From Aurelia coerulea (Eukaryota; Cnidaria; Scyphozoa; Semaeostomeae; Ulmaridae): a stretch of DNA of 64,000 nt. Each line of letters begins with the position of its first letter. Positions within the stretch are counted from its first letter, which is position 1. Position numbers and translations under genes: made by a program. The notes under the pieces are model-generated. The model made no database searches. It saw only the letters and a list, made by a program, of their open reading frames with translations, and had not been told where the DNA came from. The stretch covers positions 565,501-629,500 of the forward strand of contig CM076961.1 of assembly GCA_039566865.1 (NCBI GenBank), in the 5' to 3' direction. Below, piece by piece: positions 24,258 through 35,349 of this stretch.

Positions 24258-24722
24258 GCAAAGGTCGGTGTAAAATTCCATTATATTTTTCTTTGAATTG
24301 CATTGCTTGAAAGGAACTCATGGTACTTTGCTGTAAATCTGCCGTGGAAATTTTATGATATCTTTATTTTTTCAAAATGGCGGCAATTTGATAATTTTTG
24401 AAAAAATTCATGGAAAATTTTGAAAAAATTTAAATCATTGTAAATCCTAAACTAATAGAGGAAACATTACATAACCGTCAAGAAAACCATAGTTTATAGA
24501 GGTCTACAATATGGTGGCAAGCAGAAATCTGTAGCTCTTGTAGTTTCGGATTTAGAAATTTGATGACGTCATAGCCTCAAATTTAATAAATGCCGCCATA
24601 TTGAAACTAATCAAGATATCAATAAATGGCCACGGCAGATTTACAGCAAAAAACCCTAAGTTCCTTCCAAGCTATTTATTTCAAAGAAAACGGCAATAGA
24701 ATTTTACACCGACCTTTTTAAA
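24258..24722. repeat. old, diverged inverted repeat (about 130-bp arms)
   Basis: Left arm about 24258-24395 and right arm about 24590-24722 share, in inverse orientation, GGTCGGTGTAAAATTC, GCTGTAAATCTGCCGTGG and ATGGCGGCA. They differ at roughly one base in five. Probably a decayed foldback or TIR element. The loop is AT-rich with no open frame. Confidence 0.75.
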
Positions 24723-24894
24723 GATTCGAGCCCTATGTTATTTTTTATTAGGATATCGTCTAATCGAAGGACCCATAAGAAGTTCACTACCGAAGCCGAC
24801 CAGACCACCTCTGCAAGCAATTCATCCCATGGATTTGTCAGCTTTTCTTTAATGAGAGAAGCAAGCAGAACATTTCAGGATGAGAAGTACCCTA

Positions 24895-24972
24895 GGCGCC
24901 CAACTAAGAGCTCGAACTCACAACCTTCCTCGCAGAAGGCGAGAGCGCTTACTTCTAGGCCATCCTACCACC
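24895..24972 (-). mobile_element. tRNA-derived SINE head (degenerate)
   Basis: On the minus strand, GGATGGCCTAGAAGTAAGCG resembles a class-II tRNA box A. TGAGTTCGAGCTC resembles box B, about 50 nt downstream. CTCTCGCCTTCTGCGAGG sits where the anticodon arm would be. Acceptor-stem pairing is not convincing, so I call it SINE-derived and not a working tRNA. Confidence 0.45.
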
Positions 24973-26659
24973 CATTATACGCTGCCAGAAATCAGGTACT
25001 CTAATTCCATAGCCGAGTCCGTAGCCTAATTAAAATTTTAGCGAACTTTAAGCAAGATGAAGTCCTTTCCCAGCACGCAAAAGCGTTCCTTTACCTCGCA
25101 GTACAAACTTCAAATAAGAGAGGGACAGTGTATGAACAGAAGATCTACTGAGGCTGGTAAGGACGTCTTCTCTTCAAAGACGAAAAGAAGAGCCATAAGA
25201 GGAAATATGATTGGAGATAGGGCCTAAATCTGACCAAAAGTTTCAACTTCCAGAACCATGACATCTAGATGGAGCCTTCGAGAGAACGGTTGTTTGAAAA
25301 TCAAAGTAGTGAAACCGAAAAGAAATGCATATCCATCAAGATTATACCTGGAAGGGACACTTGTTGTGTGGGATATCAACGAGTTTCCAATTTGCTCCTA
25401 TTTGTTACAAGATTCAGACGATTAAACTATCTGTTAGTGGTTTTCTGGCTACACCTTTCTGGATGGCACTGTGCAACTCTCCAAGCCAAAACTAAAAATA
25501 TCTACAAGCGGTGGCGAGGAGAAGCAAAGAGTAGGTTTCAAAAAATCTAACGAAATACCAGATGTCTAAGGAAGGAGTATACATATTTGGTTGGCTCCAG
25601 TAATGAGAATGTAGCTTTGATCAATAGCTAATCATTCTCAAACTGTTTCTCGGTAGTCAACTTCAACATAGGCACCTCGTTTGTTGGTATTGGTGCTTGG
25701 AGTGTTAAAATGTTAATGTTTAAAGCTCAAATTTGCTGTCACCTCCAAACCAGAGCTTTGGCGTTTTGGCCTAGCAAACATTCTTGAAGCTAAATTCACA
25801 TCGCTGGAGCCAACCAAATCCGTATGCCTTATTTTGGGGCACACGGTAGAGACCTACAAAGTGTCCGAAGCAGATAGGGCCTGGTCCAGATAGGTAAGTA
25901 GATAGGGCCTGGCAATCTAAGATGGAGTAAGGATGACGACAGAGGAAAGATTAAGGCCCCTTTTGACAGGGTAAGGGGACATCAGTATGGCAAGACAAAG
26001 TGATGTGAAGATATCACTTTATATCTTACAGCATTAGTAGCTCTTGTAGCCTTTATAGTTGAAAGAGGTGTGTACAAACAACCATAAGTTCGCCTATGGA
26101 AACAAGAATGAGTTATCCCTCTTTTGCTTCACGATTCTTACTAATTTAAAGGAGTAAACATTTTTATAAGGAAGCATAACTTTGCAATATTTTGCATAGA
26201 ACTTGCTCTTATGCTCTTGTCGAGTCTCTTTGACTTGTAGCCGCTGCCTTTTTGCAGAGAAATAAGAAAAAGAGAAAATGCTAGGTGCTTGTCTTATCAA
26301 AACAGCCGGCTCACGGTATAGCCATAGGCAAAGAAAACAGTTCTTCTCGAAATGTATGGAATAGAAAACGATCAAGCGAGGACAAGCTCAAACATATGTA
26401 GCATGAAATGAGAGAAGGGAATTAATGTAAGGCAGGCAGGCAGGCCTCACATTTGATGTTTATCATGGAAGGTTTTGCGAAGACGTCTTGCGGCAAACCA
26501 GTTATGTAATTCGCGGCAACGTATGGCTTTGCACAGGAAAGCTGAAATTATATGTTTGCAATCAAGACATAGGCCTAAAATGAGATGACAGTTGGGGCTG
26601 TAATGAAGGGATCGTCAGAAGGCAGAAATTGCACCAATTTATCAAGAATTTGAAATAAA
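24973..26659. other. no gene recognised
   Basis: Frames of about 93 codons at 25269-25550 (plus) and 26094-26375 (minus) lack recognisable domains or flanking splice signals. Confidence 0.5.
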
Positions 26660-26745
26660 TTAGGGTGGGGGTTGGTTTTACGGTTAGGGAATAGGGTGAG
26701 ACTCAGGGTTAGCGTTTAGGGTCGTGATTAGGGTTCGGGATTTCA
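26660..26745. repeat. degenerate TTAGGG-like tract
   Basis: GGTTAGGGAATAGGG, CAGGGTTAGCGTTTAGGG and GATTAGGGTTCGGG occur within 85 bp. The pattern is that of an eroded interstitial stretch of the animal telomere repeat TTAGGG. The units are imperfect, so chance G/T-rich composition remains possible. Confidence 0.5.
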
Positions 26746-28542
26746 AGGCTTTATATACTGGCCTATCACCAAAAGTTTGCATTATAGTTAGCAGAAAAAG
26801 GAGGAAACAGTAAGCATTTTGACACAGGCATTGATTTGAAATGAATTGAATGGAACCAAGAGAGACATGTTGTTACATAAACCGCAATTTAATGGAAACA
26901 GCCACTCTTTGGTCAATCTAGTTGGGGGGGGGGGCAAAGGTAATTCCATCAAAAGAGCTGATATAGGCACCAGGTAGAAATTCTGGAGAGCCTGCAAAAT
27001 TCTGATCTGCCTTTCAAAATGTTGCAAGTTATGATTACAGCAAACCTTGCAGATGTCATAAGCCCATGCAGCAAGCAGCCAAAAATAGATGGTGGGCGAG
27101 CTTTCATGCAGACTGAAATGTGCGTAAGTGAGATATTTGTGACTTTTATTGGATTGCAATGCTCTTTTAAATACATTATATTTGACGTTTTAACTTGGTG
27201 TTAACTTGGTGAAAATCAATTCTCATACAGGCCGCTAACACTCACGATTAGGTTATGAACGTTATTTATCAAAAATAGATACATTTGGGGATAACAAAAT
27301 AACAATGTTCCTTATGTTTGATGTTGCATGTGTTTTCATCTACGAGGAGCTGAATAAAATTCAAATTTCAAACTTTAAAGTTAGATTTATATATAGGTCG
27401 TGCTGCCATGGGCTTCGTGTAGAGCCGAGACAATTTATCCAGACGTCTCTGGGCACCAAATTTATGGCCAAACGTCACGTTAGGTTATAAGCAAGTCTGT
27501 AAATTAGTCCACAAGGTTAGTTTGTGTTTAATGCCCCACAATGGACTACATTTCATTTGAAGCAATTTTTATTTCAAGCTTCTATTCTCTATTTAATGGT
27601 TTATATTCTCTTCTTGAGGTTACAGATCTTAACAATCAATTTCATCTGCATTGCATGGGCATGTCAAAATAAAGTTAATTTTTGAACACACTAAACGACG
27701 TCTTACCGATCTTCTCACCCCTTCCCCAAGCAGAGTGATCTCTTCTCGAGATCTAGGGGCGTGGAGTGGTAAATTCTTCATCAGGCGAATATTTTTGGCA
27801 CATTAGCGAATAGGTGTTCAATACGAGTTTGGAGTGCGAACTCAGTTCCGGTTTAGGCAACAGAAAAAATGAGTTGGGAAATTTCTAAATCTGGCTAGAT
27901 GAGGGATTCGCCACAAATGATATTTAATAACTTTACGTAGCATCCTAACCCCCTTTACTTTAAGTTTCGATCTCTTTAATCAGCCGTTGTGCAACAATGA
28001 AATCAAAGGTAAGTGCGTTTGAGAGTTGGACTTGCGGCCCAGACACTGAAGTCATGTGCAAACGTTAAAGGACTCATGTTTGCAGAGTCGCAATTCTTCT
28101 GTTTGCTAAGTTATTAGCCGAGTCATATTTACCCAGGCAAAGTCCTAGACGGTCAATAATTGTGTGGGAAGGCTCGAGAATTTACTCTGAAAGGGTGTGA
28201 AATGACTAGAGAAAGAGTGGCTAGCCCTCCTAAAACTCGAGCTAAAATTTAGATAAGGAAGTTTAAGCAGAACATCACTGCAGGAGGGCATTTATGGAGG
28301 GCTATTAGCCATCAAAACCAGACGTAATGTTGTGGATAAATGCGTCAGAAGGAAGGCTTGCAAATCATCTTCTATAGGTGTGAAAACGCTGAGATTCTAG
28401 TACTAATAGTTTGAGTTAAAAGCCTCAAAATACGCACAATATCACAAGGAGAGCGAGGAAGCTTTGCGCTTGACGAAAAACCGGCGTTTTCTTATTTATG
28501 TCAGAAGGAAGTGAAGATTACCGTAACAGGCTAAATGAGATT
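26746..28542. other. no gene recognised; poly-G run near 26926
   Basis: A nine-base G run near 26926 and several AT-rich stretches. The 123-codon minus-strand frame at 26788-27159 has no domain that I recognise. Confidence 0.5.
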
Positions 28543-28788
28543 TTAAACTTCCTTCAAAGATTCCCATGGCAGTGTAAATTTTGTTCTAAACTCGAAATAT
28601 TTGATAGGGCGACGTCGACTCGATAGCAAGACGGATTTGCTCTCCCAATTCGTTTGAATGTCACGCAACGGAATAGCGTCGGATTTTGTTTGCACACTCC
28701 AAAATCCCAAGTGATATTTACTCAGTTTGAGTAGGCCACTTAGAGACATCCGAGAGATAACGTTTGCTTTGCCTTTAAATAGAAATAA
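28543..28788 (-). CDS. possible second exon after 28958 (weak)
   Basis: 81 codons and a stop follow the acceptor-like CCTCAATTTTTGCCAG. They would join in phase 0 to the exon at 28958-29077 across a 169-bp intron, giving a 114-residue protein. The peptide is basic and Ser/Leu-rich (for example KGKANVISRMSLSGLLKLSK) with no domain that I recognise. The open length is only modestly above chance. The true next exon could be elsewhere. Confidence 0.2.
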   Translation of the reverse strand, partial: LFLFKGKANVISRMSLSGLLKLSKYHLGFWSVQTKSDAIPLRDIQTNWESKSVLLSSRRRPIKYFEFRTKFTLPWESLKEV

Positions 28789-28957
28789 CTGGCAAAAATT
28801 GAGGAGCAATCATGGAGGTCCTTGTCTTGACGGATTTATAAGTTTCTGCTGCAATTTTGGTGAGGACACACGGAGTGTTTTGATAGCTGCGAAGCAATAA
28901 ATCTATTCAATAAACATGGAGAAACGATAAATAAAATGAAAATTCAATTCAACTTAC

Positions 28958-29077
28958 CATCTTCGAAGTGGAGATGTGAATAACAGTGAGTAGAATGAAT
29001 ACGACAGCGAAGAATTTTCGAATATCGAACTCTGATTTAATCCGTTTCAACATCATTGTAACTTCATTTGCAACAGC
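28958..29077 (-). CDS. putative 5' coding exon: signal peptide or signal anchor
   Basis: Exon bounded by an acceptor (TTGTTTGTTGTGTAG) at 29078 and a consensus donor ATG|GTAAGT at 28957. Translation starts at the ATG at 29054-29056, with a second ATG right after it. The 33 codons begin MMLKRIKSEFDIRK (basic n-region), then FFAVVFILLTVIHIS (hydrophobic core), then TSKM, and end exactly on a codon (phase 0). This is the layout of a secretory signal peptide with a cleavage site near Ser-Thr-Ser, or of a type II membrane anchor. The acceptor upstream of the start implies a non-coding first exon further right. The rest of the protein is unknown: candidates are the weak exon at 28543-28788 or the Cys-rich terminal exon at 10889-11071. 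Confidence 0.5.
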
Positions 29078-29664
29078 CTACACAACAAACAATACAATCC
29101 AACAGTTAGTCAAATAAACTTTGCTTTCATAAAAGTCTCGATTAATTTACTCGTTTCGTAAACAAATTCAGCTGCAATTCAATAAAATAAGTAAACAACA
29201 GCTCTGCAATTAAATTTGAATCAATCCTGAGCAAGTCTCGAGCGAGTGAAGTCCTGTTACTATCATCTGAGGTTCGTTTGATGGACGTGCCCTTCGTTAA
29301 TCCTTAAGTATTGTCTATGTCTTTGGGCACATTGCCGCTAAATTCTTCTATGACCGCTCTCTCTCTCTCTCTGTATGCAATTCCTGCTGCCTTGCCCTTC
29401 GTTCAATAGATCCTGATTGGCTTGATAACTGTTTGAAAAAGATACTAATTTAATTGTGACGTCTAGATGCAAGTTTTTGATTGCGTATAATTTGGGCTTG
29501 GCTGGCTGGCGAGAGCTTGGAGATGAGGGTGCATAGGCAGTTTAAACCAGAATTCGTCACGTGGCGATAGACAAACAATATGCTTATGACGCAATCTAAT
29601 AGATTATTTGATTAGTTGATTAATCGATTACTTGATAATTTGGTTATCAATTTTGTATCGTCGG
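29078..29664. other. no gene recognised; possible 5' region of the minus-strand exon
   Basis: Includes a (CT)n run near 29360. No TATA box or promoter that I would defend. Confidence 0.4.
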
Positions 29665-29768
29665 TGGCTGGGTTGGGCTGGGCTGGGCTGGGCTGGGCTG
29701 GGCTGGGCTGGGCTGGGCTGGGCTGGGCTGGGCTGGGCTGGGCTGGGCTGGGCTGGGCTGGGCTGGGC
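29665..29768. repeat. (GGGCT)n microsatellite
   Basis: About 20 almost perfect GGGCT pentamers. They keep several frames open on both strands (repeats of WAGLG on plus and SPAQP on minus). The strand asymmetry (G-rich against C-rich) allows G-quadruplex formation on the plus strand. Confidence 0.97.
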
Positions 29769-30063
29769 CGGACTGGATGGGAGCGAGAAACCAGGGTCCA
29801 TGTGCAGCTATGTGTCTAAAGAAGAATTTGTCACGTGACATGGACGAACAACAAAGGCTAATGACATAACATAGCTGATGACTTCATTAATTGATTGGCT
29901 GGTTTCGATTTCGATTTCGTCAAGTTTAGTCTCGTAAACAGTCTCGTAAAGTTAGTGTCGTAAAAAGAGGGTGCATCTTGTAGCGAGGCACACAGTATGC
30001 CTAAACCAGAATGTGTCAAGTCGCATAAACAAACAATAACCTAATGATGTGATTAATTGATGA

Positions 30064-30249
30064 AAAGACCTTTTAGCTATTCTACAAAAGAGCCTGGATC
30101 GAGCGTTATTATTGTACATTTCTTATACGCGAGGTTTGATCGAGTGGCGTTGGAGCTTCTATCACTATTGTGCACATTCGAAAATTCTACAAAATGTAGC
30201 AAAATATCATTCGATTCTGATTCTTTTCAGAATAGCTAAAAGGTCTATT
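30064..30249. mobile_element. family-A MITE
   Basis: Both ends intact: GACCTTTTAGCTATTCTACA and CAGAATAGCTAAAAGGTCTA. The internal blocks GATCGAGTGGCGTTGGAGC and CACTATTGTGCACATTCG are the best-preserved version in the window. It lies only about 5 bp from the next copy. Confidence 0.92.
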
Positions 30250-30254
30250 GATGA

Positions 30255-30483
30255 ATAGACCTTTTAGCTATTCTACAAAAGAGCCTGGATCGAGCGTTAT
30301 TTTTATACACGAGGTTCGATAGAGTGGCGTTAGAGATTTTATCAATATTGTGCATATTCGAAAATTCTAGAATTTTCGAATTTGCACAATAGTTTTAGAA
30401 GCTCTTAACACCACTTTATCGAGCCTCGCGTATAAAAATAACGCTCGATCCAGGCTTTTTTGTAGAATAGCTAAAAGGTCTAT
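30255..30483. mobile_element. family-A MITE, full-length palindromic form
   Basis: 229 bp forming an almost perfect palindrome centred near 30371 (ATTCTAGAATTTTCGAAT). Both halves carry the same left half of family A: AGCCTGGATCGAGCGTTATT on one side and its inverse AATAACGCTCGATCCAGGCT on the other. Other copies have two unlike halves, so this is either a head-to-head duplicate or the ancestral symmetric form. Confidence 0.9.
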
Positions 30484-30852
30484 TGATTGAAACATTGATT
30501 AATTGACTAATTGATTTGAAACCTCAGACTATCTGGCAAACACAGCATTTGATAATGATTTGATCCCTACGGAGGTTTACCAGTAAAATCATTGACGGAA
30601 ATATCGCGGGAGATAATGCAAGACTAGGAAAACTGTGCGGCGGCAAAAAACTGATTAATTTCCAACCTCTTTAGTCTGTTGGTTTGGAATTGATTTTGAG
30701 ATAGATAACTAATGAAGAAACAACAAAATTTCATAATATTTTTACATCCCAACTCGCAAGAGCAAATAACAGACACTGGTGTATCATTTAGAACTTTCTA
30801 CGAAAACTATGCAGGATAAAGCATTCATTTCCAATTTCAATACTGTATTGGC

Positions 30853-30936
30853 TTGGATTGATGTTGGATTGATGTTGGATTGATGTTGGATTGATGTTGG
30901 ATTGATGTTGGATTGATGTTGGATTGATGTTGGATA
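30853..30936. repeat. 11-bp minisatellite (TTGGATTGATG)n
   Basis: 7.6 perfect copies. The minus-strand frame across it (SIQHQSNINPT repeated) is a by-product. Confidence 0.97.
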
Positions 30937-32151
30937 GATAGCAAGGTACACGAAAACAAAATTTTCAGACGCTTGTTCTTTCAGAGCTTGCAAGAGCGGA
31001 CATATCTAAGTTACGAACAGTTTTAGATTGTAATTTGGTACTCAGCAACTAACGAAATTTCAGGTCCATTTCAACAGTATTCCGCTCTCATTTACTTACT
31101 CTCTCTGTAATTATACAGCAGACTTATATATATTTGAGGATGACTAAACCTGCTCCACAATAAGACGTAATGTTTTTGAGTGAGTATCGGTGAACTGCAC
31201 CATAGTCAATCATAAGAAAATGAAAGCACGAGGTAGCAATCTACACACAAGGGAATTCTCCTACATACAAGTGAATACTCTTCAAGAATATATTTTGCAA
31301 AACTGAAGTGAACAAACTGAAGCAAAATTGAAGCTTGATGATGAGAAAATTCTTTCCTTCCTTGGTAAGTTAGTCATTCTCCATATCCTCCTCAAGTTGC
31401 CCAAGGACTCAAAACCCTTTTGGATGAATCTCAGGTCCTCAACTTCTAATATTATTCTCCATACACAGCTACAGCCGACAAATCTCCGTTTTATTGCCTT
31501 AAAAATGCTGGGATGTTACACCAGGACAGATTATAATGACTTTATACATTTATTTTTACTCCTTGTTCAAGGGAACGAAATAATTTCCTGCTTGTCCAAG
31601 TAAATTCTTTCTCATCTGAGATTTACGAGAATGCAATAAAAAACTTTAGAGGTGGCAGATAGATTAGAAATATTGAAAACTGATATCTAAAAGATGATTC
31701 AAGAAAAAAATCTTACCGGATCTCAAACTTGTTGATAATTTGCTTTCAAGTTTTTTCGATCCAAATTTCACCGTACTTGGAAACTTTTTGGTTTTTGGTT
31801 TGGACTCGATAAACAAGAAACGACGATTCTTAAATGTTTTAGCAAATGATTTTCACCATCGATAGCAATAAATATTGAGAAAAATTAATCCCAAGTCATC
31901 TATTAAAATTCGTCTGCTTCAAAACACATCCTCTTATGATTGGACGTAAAGGATATCCAATAACTTAGGCCATAGGATGCCAGGGTTGCTATGGAAGACA
32001 GTGCTGATGTGGGAAGCGCCAACTGCTGGCCTAAACCCCAAAACCGAGTGTTAAGTAGCATCTACTGAGATTTTGTGGAGGGAGAAAATCATTAATCGTG
32101 CTGTACAGTTATGAAGGAAGGGGGATTAGGAAAACAAAGAAGAAATCGGAC
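30937..32151. other. no gene recognised
   Basis: A plus-strand frame of 91 codons at 31328-31603 has no recognisable domain. TTGGTAAGTTAG near 31362 is a donor-like site without a supported exon. Confidence 0.5.
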
Positions 32152-32365
32152 GGTTCATTCATTGGTTTGTTTCATTATGAGGCTAGAAGTAAATGGCAGG
32201 CAACTTTTCGATAATCTCAATTCCTTGTTTTGGAATGCGCATTAGCATCTGCAGTAGCAGCTTTTACGGAGAAAAAAGCGTTGATCATGACAAAAGCGAC
32301 GAGGAAATTCGACACTTCATTCATTGGCTTCTTTCAGTATGAGGCTAGAAGTAAATGGCAGGCAA
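32152..32365. repeat. direct duplication, 160-bp spacing
   Basis: TATGAGGCTAGAAGTAAATG with GGCAGGCAAC and an upstream CATTCATTGG block occurs at 32152-32204 and 32312-32365. Sequence between is diverged. Confidence 0.8.
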
Positions 32366-32592
32366 CATAGCAACCCCAATTCTACTAATGACTAAAGATA
32401 TCCTGTGTCCACATCATCTTTAGGGCTGGCGCCCCCCTAAAAGAATACATTTCAATATGTCCACCATTGAATGATACAATTACCAATATCATTGCCTTGA
32501 TATCTAGGGAGCCGTGGTCTTTCAAACGGGGGTCGTTTTTTTCTCACCTGATACAGCTTGGTACATGAGACTTGTAACAAATTCACCTGAAC

Positions 32593-32723
32593 ATGCTACA
32601 AGTATCTCTTTTTTTGTTAGTCCGAATTGTCCGGAAAATGTGAAACCTGAAGAATTTTACAATTCTTTTTCAGGTTTCGCATTTTTCGGACAATTCGGAC
32701 TAAAAAAGAGAGAGACTTGTAGC
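32593..32723. repeat. palindromic element (about 55-bp arms)
   Basis: The left arm (TGCTACAAGT ... GTCCGAATTGTCCGG ... GTGAAACCTGAA) and right arm (TTCAGGTTTCGC ... CGGACAATTCGGAC ... ACTTGTAGCA) are inverse copies with few mismatches. The loop is about 17 bp. A foldback MITE is likely, but no clear target duplication is visible. A 107-codon plus-strand frame through it is a by-product. Confidence 0.85.
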
Positions 32724-33052
32724 AAGTCCACAAATCCACCTACAGCATCGCAAATAAATACTCAATCAGCAAATAGCGGTTCAACCGTTAAACGATTATT
32801 AAATATCGATGCAAATAAAAACATCAACAATAAATAACTCAAATCACCAAGGACGAAAACAAAATCATAATTTATGACCTGAAAATAATCTCTTGGTAAA
32901 ATACCTCTTATTGATGTTAATTTGAAACACGTTTAGAGCAGTGATAATTTCTTTGTAATACGTTATGATCCGGGCATTTATTTTTTAATTTCAAAAATTC
33001 GTTACAATGTAGAACATACAAGTCTATTAAAGGCTGCCGCGTTGATTCAGAA

Positions 33053-33495
33053 CCCGGGGGGGGGGGGGGAGGTACTTGACTAGGGAAGTTACGGGGGTGT
33101 GCGGAAAACCTCTCCACACCCTGCACCCTGTCGCATAAAAAATAGGCCAAAAGTATACCCTGTCGCATAAAAATGTTGCCTCTTAAATACAGTGTAGAAC
33201 GCAATTTTTGCTTGTGATACCCTGTCGCATAAAAATTTTGCCTCTCAAATACAGTGTAGAACGCAATTTTTGCTTGTGATACCCTGTCGCATAAAAATTT
33301 TGCCTCTCAAATACGGTGTAGAACGCAATTTTTGCTTGTGATACCCTGTCGCATAATTTTTTTTACCTATTATAATACCCTGTCGCATAATTTTCGCTAG
33401 AAAATGACACCCTGTCGCATAATTTTTACCGCAAAAGGACACCCTGTTGAGCGGCACATCCCGTCAGGTCAAGTATGGGAGTGCCCCCCCCCGGG
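33053..33495. mobile_element. family-P MITE (CCCGGGGGGGGG ends, 8-bp target duplication)
   Basis: 443 bp with ends CCCGGGGGGGGGGGG...TACTTGAC and, read inwards from the right, CCCGGGGGGGGGGCAC...TACTTGACC. ATTCAGAA flanks both sides (33045-33052 and 33496-33503), so the insertion and its boundaries are exact. 8-bp duplications are usual for hAT and P-type transposases. The centre is filled by a minisatellite (separate entry). No coding capacity. Confidence 0.88.
33122..33440. repeat. 62-bp minisatellite inside the family-P MITE
   Basis: ATACCCTGTCGCATAAAAAT starts at 33155, 33217, 33279 and 33341 (period exactly 62), each followed by TGCCTCTCAAATAC and GTGTAGAACGCAATTTTTGC. Shortened units (CACCCTGTCGCATAATTTT) continue to about 33440. 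CCCTGTCGCATA occurs at least seven times. Confidence 0.95.
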
Positions 33496-33503
33496 ATTCA
33501 GAA

Positions 33504-34090
33504 CTGAGTGACATTTTGATTACATTTCAAAGGATCTTTAGGTAACCAAGAGATTCTGCAAGGAAGATTTTCCGTCAGATTCACAGAATAAAGTTCTCGC
33601 TTTGTCCAAGTCTTACGGGGTTGTGGCTACAGCAAGAACTGTAAATGGTTTCTCATTATTTCTGAAAGTCTAGTTTAAATTTGAATACATTGTTCTATTT
33701 AACATGTCTTTCTGGTGACTTTCTCAACAACAGCTTTAGAAATATCGGATACAAGAAGGCCTAAACAGAGGCCTAAAGACACGGGAAGACGTTTGCGTTT
33801 CGAACTCTGAGACAACAGACCTTTGGTCTGATCATACCACAAATAACAGCATGCTCGCTAAAAATACCTCGAATATCACCATTTGTTGCAAAATTTCATA
33901 TTTACTTCTTGCCTGAATCTAACACGTCAACTTTCCTTTGCAGCAAAATTTCATAATTACCTGCTGCCTGCATATGATGCCGTTACCTCACAGCCAGCAA
34001 CGTCGCAGATCATTACAATAGAGAGTGCCACTAATGCCATTTTGGCGCTAATACCACCCAGGATGAATAAATCCTTGAATGTCTCCAGAA
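33504..34090. other. no gene recognised
   Basis: Unique sequence. A short duplication of GCAAAATTTCATA lies near 33886-33955. Confidence 0.5.
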
Positions 34091-34163
34091 TCGACCCTTT
34101 CAGCTATTCTAAGAAAGAATCTGAATCGAGCCATATTTGATACATTTCAAGAATTTCACAAGA
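34091..34163. mobile_element. family-A MITE fragment (left end only)
   Basis: TCGACCCTTTCAGCTATTCT, then AAGAATCTGAATCGAGCC and TTGATACATTTCAAGAATTT, match the left 70 bp of other copies, then similarity stops. Confidence 0.7.
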
Positions 34164-34659
34164 TGCGTACGAGCAAGTTTGAAAATGACAACGCGGAATG
34201 TATTCATTAATTTAAAATTGAAAGATTTTGTCAAGGCCGTTGCAGGCCGGGATTCCTCTCGCCATATAGCAACAGAGGGGCTAGTTTCTTGGCATACTGA
34301 AGAAATGCAGGATTATGGGAAACCTTGCAAATGTAAACTTATAACCTTGCAAAAACCCTTTAAAGTGAATGAAGTGAGATACATAGGGCTTGTCTATAAA
34401 TAGGACAAAGAAACTCCTAATCCCACTGTTGTTTTCTCTAGCAATGCTTTCATTCGCCATGAGCTGGATTATGAAATACAATAGTCTATTTATAAATCTA
34501 TGAGATCTCATCTTTTAACTCAGGTTATTCACTTTCAACGCTAAATTTAGTGGTGCTGTCTCAATGTTGCCATGTTTTGCTGTTCCGTTCTCAGTATTAA
34601 TTACAATACATACTTGCTAAAGTTAATGTAGTGGTGAATTGCTGAAAAAAATCAACGTT

Positions 34660-34691
<32 letters not shown>

Positions 34692-35349
34692 CGACAGTTC
34701 ATATACTTACATGTGAATGTGCTCGCTAGACAATAAAGGTGACTGCAATACAAAAACCAATCAAAACAAAAAACTTTACAAGATGCAGAATCAAGTATTC
34801 ATCGAGAAACCAAAAGAAGACTCTCTTTCAATGACAGAAACGCATCTTCATGCTTAGCTATATAAAAGAATTTTAGCAAGATACCAGACAGCTGCGATCT
34901 CTCATGTCCGGTTACGCGAAGCACGGGCATGACGCAGGCGTAAAACTAACACGTCCCAGCAAAGAGAAAGGAAGTTGCAGCGTCAGACTAACAATTTCTC
35001 CATTTAAGGGCATGCAGGAATCGGAAGAATGTCCAAGTAAATATCACTCGCACAGCATCAAACAAACAAATAACCGTTAGATAAACATAAACAAATAATG
35101 TGATGAAAACCAGGCCATCGGAATAATGATATCAGGTATTACTTACAGATTAGCCGTATTGGTACGCATGACAAAATTTATTGTGACATTGACGTATTAG
35201 GTATTAGTAAGGTATGAGCATCATCTAAAATATCAAAAATTGGGCAACACCCTGAAAATGTTCTGGGACGTCCAGATCTTTGGATGTACCCTACGGACCA
35301 TGAGAACTGATGGAAGAGAAGTTCCACCTATGCTCCTTACCATTTGCTT
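34164..35349. other. no gene recognised; (GTT)n near 34660
   Basis: A TTG/GTT-rich run spans about 34658-34692. The 88-codon plus-strand frame at 34137-34403 begins inside the MITE fragment and has no recognised domain. Confidence 0.5.

Noticed and set aside
29616..29841. WAGLG and SPAQP repeat proteins
   Set aside because: By-products of the GGGCT microsatellite; open frames exist on both strands.
32514..32837. 107-codon plus-strand protein
   Set aside because: The frame runs through a palindrome and is peptide-wise unremarkable; no splice context.
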